The position numbers were made by a program, and so were the translations under genes. Positions 14,367 through 17,579 of a stretch of 17,579 nt of DNA are shown piece after piece (position 1 is the stretch's first letter; each line of letters opens with the position of its first letter). Below the pieces are notes generated by a model. That model ran no database searches and was not told the origin of the DNA. It saw only the letters and a program-made list of their open reading frames with translations. The stretch is from DATFMH01 sp035267045 (lineage in GTDB: Bacteria; Bacteroidota; Rhodothermia; Balneolales; DATFMH01). The stretch lies in assembly GCA_035267045.1 (NCBI GenBank), contig DATFMH010000056.1:1-17579 (forward strand), in the 5' to 3' direction.

Positions 14367-16919
14367 ATGAATAGTAAAAATAAATCAATCTTACCCTGGA
14401 TTCTTAAAATGGCCTGGCGGGATAGCCGGACGTATAGAAAACGCCTTTTCCTCTATATCTCTGCTATCATATTAGGTGTTGCCGCATTAGTCGCTATCCG
14501 GTCTTTTGGTGATAGTTTGAAAAGTGCTGTCGATCAGCAATCAAAATCTTTGCTGGGTGCCGATTTGTCTATTGAAAGCAGGCAGCCTTTTACATCCAGT
14601 GACAAGGCCCTGTTTGACTCACTTGGTGGTGATCAATCACAGGAAGTCCGGCTCGCTTCGATGGCTTACTTTCCCGTAAGTCAGGGTACGCGCCTGGTTC
14701 AGGTTAGAGCGCTGCAAGGGACCTATCCCTATTACGGTTCATTTATAACAGAACCTGCTCATACTGACACTTTATTATACCGTCACAAAGATGCCCTGGT
14801 AGATGAGAGCCTGATGATTCAATATAATGTCTCTGTTGGCGACTCCGTCCACATTGGTAAACTCTCATTTAAAATTGCCGGAAAGTTAAAACAGGTTGCG
14901 GGAGAATCAGGTGCCATAACGATTGTCGGACCAAGAATTTATATTCCACTTCGTTACCTGAATCGAACAGGCTTGATTAAACGAGGAAGCCGTGCCCACT
15001 ACAGGATATACTTCCATTTTCCTAAGAAACGCAATATCGATAAACTTGTCTCGGGTATTAAACCCTATACCCGTAATCATCATCTGAGAATGGATACGGT
15101 TCAGGAAAGAAAAGCGAGTCTCGGAAATACGATGAATAACCTGTACCGCTTTCTGAGTCTCGTTGGTTTTATCGCCTTGTTATTGGGTGCCATAGGAGTC
15201 GCCAGCTCCATCCATGTTTATATCAAGCAAAAGATCAATAATATTGCTGTTTTGCGCTGTTTGGGAGCTGAAACCCGCACGACATTAGCCATTTACATCA
15301 TACAGGCATTTACAACGGGATTATTGGGGGCGTTTGTCGGTGCGCTCATCGGTATTGGTATACAGGCCTTGCTGCCCGGTATACTTAAGGATTTCATACC
15401 GGTTAGTATCGGATTCACAATCTATTGGCAGGCCATTTTGGAAGGAATGTCAATAGCTCTCGGATTTACCCTGCTATTTGCCCTGTTACCATTGATATCC
15501 ATAAGAAAAATTTCCCCTTTGGCCGCCCTTAGATATTCTTATTCAGAAAATAACAAAGACAGGGGATTTGATTACCTGAGGATTCTCATTTTTATATTAA
15601 TCATTGCAGCAGTGATCGTTTTTGCGGTTACCCAAACTTCCCGGTGGTCTGTTGGACTCGGTTTCGCCGGAGCATTGCTTGCCGGTTTCCTGTTATTGGC
15701 AGGAGTTGCCAGGATGTTGATGTACTTAATCAAGAAATTTTTCCCAACCAACTGGTCTTATACCTGGCGTCAGGGACTGGCCAACTTATTCCGGCCAAAC
15801 AATCAAACCCTGGTTCTTATGGTTTCCATAGGATTGGGAACATTCCTGATAATGACGTTGTACATAACCCAGCATGTATTACTTACACAAGCATCTCTTG
15901 CCGGTGGTAAAAATCAACCTAACATGGTTCTTTTTGATATCCAAAGCAACCAGGTACAGGGCGTTGCAGATATTGTGAAAAAGGAAAAAATGCCGGTCTT
16001 ACAACAAGTCCCTATTGTAACCACAAGGCTGGCTGCCATCAGAGGCCGCACGGTAAAAGAGCTATTAGCCGACAGCAGCCGGGATATAGCCCGATGGGCT
16101 TTGAGACATGAATACCGTGTTACATATCGCGATTCATTAGTAAAAACAGAGAAAATTGTTAAAGGGAAACTTCAAAAGCGGGCAGATGGCCTTAACAGTG
16201 ATATTAAAGTATCCATAGCCCAACGAATGGCGGATAACCTGCATGCAGAAGTTGGTGATACCCTCGTATTTAACATACAAGGTATACCGGTCACGACGAC
16301 TGTCGGCAGCATCCGTCAGGTAGATTGGCAACGTGTACAGCCAAACTTTTTTGTCGTATTTCCGGACAATGTATTGGAAAAAGCACCGCAATTTCATGTC
16401 ATCGTAACCCGGGTTCCCAATGATCGGGTTTCTGCTGAATTACAACGCAACGTTATTCAGAAATACCCGAATATTTCGATAATTGATCTCAATCTTATCT
16501 TGCAGACCATTAATTCCATATTATCGAAGATATCCTTTGCCATACAATTCATGGCGTTGTTCAGCATTTTTACAGGTTTAATCGTGCTTATAGGTTCTAT
16601 TGTTACCAGCCGGTATCAACGCATCAGGGAAAGTGTTTTGCTGCGGACGATGGGCGCCTCCAAAAACCAGATTCTAAAGATTATGAGTATCGAATATTTC
16701 TTTTTGGGGTTGTTTGCCGCTTTAACCGGTATCATTTTGTCTGTTTTAGGCAGCTGGGCCCTTTTCAGATGGGTTTTTGATCTAACGTATCAATTTGCCT
16801 GGGTCCCGTTAATATTGGCTATCACTATTGTAACGATTTTAACAGTCACCATAGGCCTTTTCAACAGCCGCGGGATCCACAATCGTCCCCCACTCGAAAT
16901 ACTAAGGAAGGAAACATAA
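14367..16919 (+). CDS. ybbP: FtsX-like ABC permease YbbP
   Basis: Inner-membrane partner of the upstream ATPase, 850 residues with about ten predicted membrane helices: roughly 27-47, 262-284, 308-333, 358-378, 404-421, 428-453, 481-500, 726-747, 772-798 and 812-832. Two large periplasmic domains lie between helices 1 and 2 and between helices 7 and 8. Two FtsX domains are evident, with the matching coupling segments NIAVLRCLGAETRTTLA (292-308) and ESVLLRTMGASKNQI (755-769). Size and double-FtsX layout match E. coli YbbP rather than LolC/E or MacB. In E. coli, YbbAP is proposed to extract hydrophobic molecules from the membrane for TesA to hydrolyse, and the linked secreted TesA here fits that idea. 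The substrate is not known from sequence. Confidence 0.93.
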   Translation: MNSKNKSILPWILKMAWRDSRTYRKRLFLYISAIILGVAALVAIRSFGDSLKSAVDQQSKSLLGADLSIESRQPFTSSDKALFDSLGGDQSQEVRLASMAYFPVSQGTRLVQVRALQGTYPYYGSFITEPAHTDTLLYRHKDALVDESLMIQYNVSVGDSVHIGKLSFKIAGKLKQVAGESGAITIVGPRIYIPLRYLNRTGLIKRGSRAHYRIYFHFPKKRNIDKLVSGIKPYTRNHHLRMDTVQERKASLGNTMNNLYRFLSLVGFIALLLGAIGVASSIHVYIKQKINNIAVLRCLGAETRTTLAIYIIQAFTTGLLGAFVGALIGIGIQALLPGILKDFIPVSIGFTIYWQAILEGMSIALGFTLLFALLPLISIRKISPLAALRYSYSENNKDRGFDYLRILIFILIIAAVIVFAVTQTSRWSVGLGFAGALLAGFLLLAGVARMLMYLIKKFFPTNWSYTWRQGLANLFRPNNQTLVLMVSIGLGTFLIMTLYITQHVLLTQASLAGGKNQPNMVLFDIQSNQVQGVADIVKKEKMPVLQQVPIVTTRLAAIRGRTVKELLADSSRDIARWALRHEYRVTYRDSLVKTEKIVKGKLQKRADGLNSDIKVSIAQRMADNLHAEVGDTLVFNIQGIPVTTTVGSIRQVDWQRVQPNFFVVFPDNVLEKAPQFHVIVTRVPNDRVSAELQRNVIQKYPNISIIDLNLILQTINSILSKISFAIQFMALFSIFTGLIVLIGSIVTSRYQRIRESVLLRTMGASKNQILKIMSIEYFFLGLFAALTGIILSVLGSWALFRWVFDLTYQFAWVPLILAITIVTILTVTIGLFNSRGIHNRPPLEILRKET

Positions 16920-17217
16920 AACAGGACACCGTAAGCAAGGTATCAAACCTGTCTTTTGCTTGGAATTATAGAATTAGAGCATAATTTGTCCCTAATTCAA
17001 TAGTACAAAGTTATGCGTTCTTACCACATCACTCTTTAGTACGTGAACGGGTTACACCGACAGCACGATAACCATCGGGATTACCTATTCGCGGCGTCGA
17101 TCACCCCTCATTTGTCTAACACTCTTTGTTTTTTTGACATTTTTAATATCCGCTTTAGTTCGCGTGAATCCGTGACGACTAAAATATCAGCAGGTTACAC
17201 AAAAAAACGCCTGCATA
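16920..17217. other. non-coding spacer after ybbP
   Basis: No gene supported. AAGCAA...TTGCTT and inner AGGT...ACCT arms occur at about 16933-16961 but lack a T run, so a ybbP terminator is not convincing. GCAGG and CCTGC arms at about 17189-17214 surround a run of A (T on the minus strand), a weak terminator candidate for the channel gene that ends at 17218. Confidence 0.4.
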
Positions 17218-17579
17218 TTACACTGATCCCGGTTGCATTTTCTGGCTTTGAATGATCTCAACCGGAATAGGTTCAGTTGCCTCCCCTTTGTATAGAGATA
17301 TATGTGGGAATGGTATTTCGATGCCTTCCTGATCAAAACGCATTTTAATAGTCTCGTACAATTCGTTCTTTAATTTTAACCAGTCTTCCCGTACAGCCCA
17401 AACACTATACTGTAAATCCATTGAAGAACTGTTGAATTCTTTAAAAATTATGAGCGGTTCCGGTTCCTGTAAGGCCATAGGATTTTGAGTCGCAATATCC
17501 AATAAGACTTCTTTAACTTTAGCGATCTCTTCTTTGTAGGCTACAGAAATGATGATATCAATTCGTCGTATTGGAAAAC
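17218..17579 (-). CDS. MscS-family mechanosensitive ion channel, C-terminal part
   Basis: The frame stays open from the TAA at 17218-17220 to the right edge of the window, giving about 119 residues; the start lies outside. The sequence begins FPIRRIDIIISVAYKEEIAK and continues VLLDIATQN...PEPLIIFKEFNSSSMDLQYSVW, then KMRFDQEGIEIPFPH. These are hallmarks of the cytoplasmic alpha/beta domain at the end of small-conductance mechanosensitive channels, with the near-invariant GIEIPFP. Such channels open on membrane tension to release solutes during hypo-osmotic shock. A TTG at 17500-17502 could be mistaken for a start, but the upstream residues match the family, so the gene is simply cut by the window edge. 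After GIEIPFP a further 25 or so residues follow as a low-similarity tail. Confidence 0.9.
   Translation of the reverse strand, partial: FPIRRIDIIISVAYKEEIAKVKEVLLDIATQNPMALQEPEPLIIFKEFNSSSMDLQYSVWAVREDWLKLKNELYETIKMRFDQEGIEIPFPHISLYKGEATEPIPVEIIQSQKMQPGSV

Noticed and set aside
16933..16961. ybbP terminator hairpin
   Set aside because: The arms are short, interrupted and not followed by a T tract.
17218..17502. A complete 94-residue protein starting at 17502
   Set aside because: The putative start is an internal TTG; the frame continues upstream to the window edge with residues typical of MscS.

Overview
This window looks like ordinary chromosome of a moderately AT-rich bacterium, most likely from the Bacteroidota/Balneolota (FCB) side of the tree. 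The support is circumstantial. Many ATG starts lack a clear Shine-Dalgarno sequence, the best promoter candidates have the -33 TTTG / -7 TAnnTTTG form typical of Bacteroidota-like sigma factors, and sucD stands alone without sucC. No rRNA, tRNA, CRISPR array or transposase gene was seen. Balneolia is my best guess, with low confidence.

Layout. 3-125: tail of an unidentified gene. 126-430: non-coding DNA holding degenerate 7-bp periodic repeats and a nested hairpin. 431-3277 (minus): dnaG primase followed by an inositol-monophosphatase-family gene. 3539-4405 (plus): sucD with a strong intrinsic terminator. 4466-4800: non-coding, with a second 7-bp periodic block and the aceA terminator. 4803-7828 (minus): glyoxylate-shunt operon aceB-aceA. 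8041-9540 (plus, divergent): a RamB/ScfR-type regulator. 9556-11366 (minus): a small three-helix membrane protein followed by a mercuric-reductase-like FAD disulfide oxidoreductase. 11427-11976: very AT-rich non-coding DNA with a long inverted repeat. 11977-12576 (plus): a DinB-fold-like protein. 12869-13540 (minus): secreted TesA-type SGNH hydrolase, divergent from the ABC transporter ybbA-ybbP (13642-16919, plus). 17218-17579 (minus): C-terminal part of an MscS-family mechanosensitive channel.

How the genes fit together. The central block is a carbon-metabolism cassette: isocitrate lyase and malate synthase bypass the decarboxylating TCA steps, and sucD belongs to the same cycle. The divergent regulator belongs to the family that controls aceA/aceB in Actinobacteria. 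The 212-bp region between regulator and operon holds two near-identical palindromes (core GCGAA..TTCGC) and three 16-bp direct repeats (consensus TTYRCTAATWRYRWAA). These lie on both divergent promoters, which suggests joint control of the operon and the regulator. This switch is the most interesting part of the window. The tesA/ybbA/ybbP cluster matches the divergent arrangement known from E. coli. I see no clearly novel defence or mobile system.
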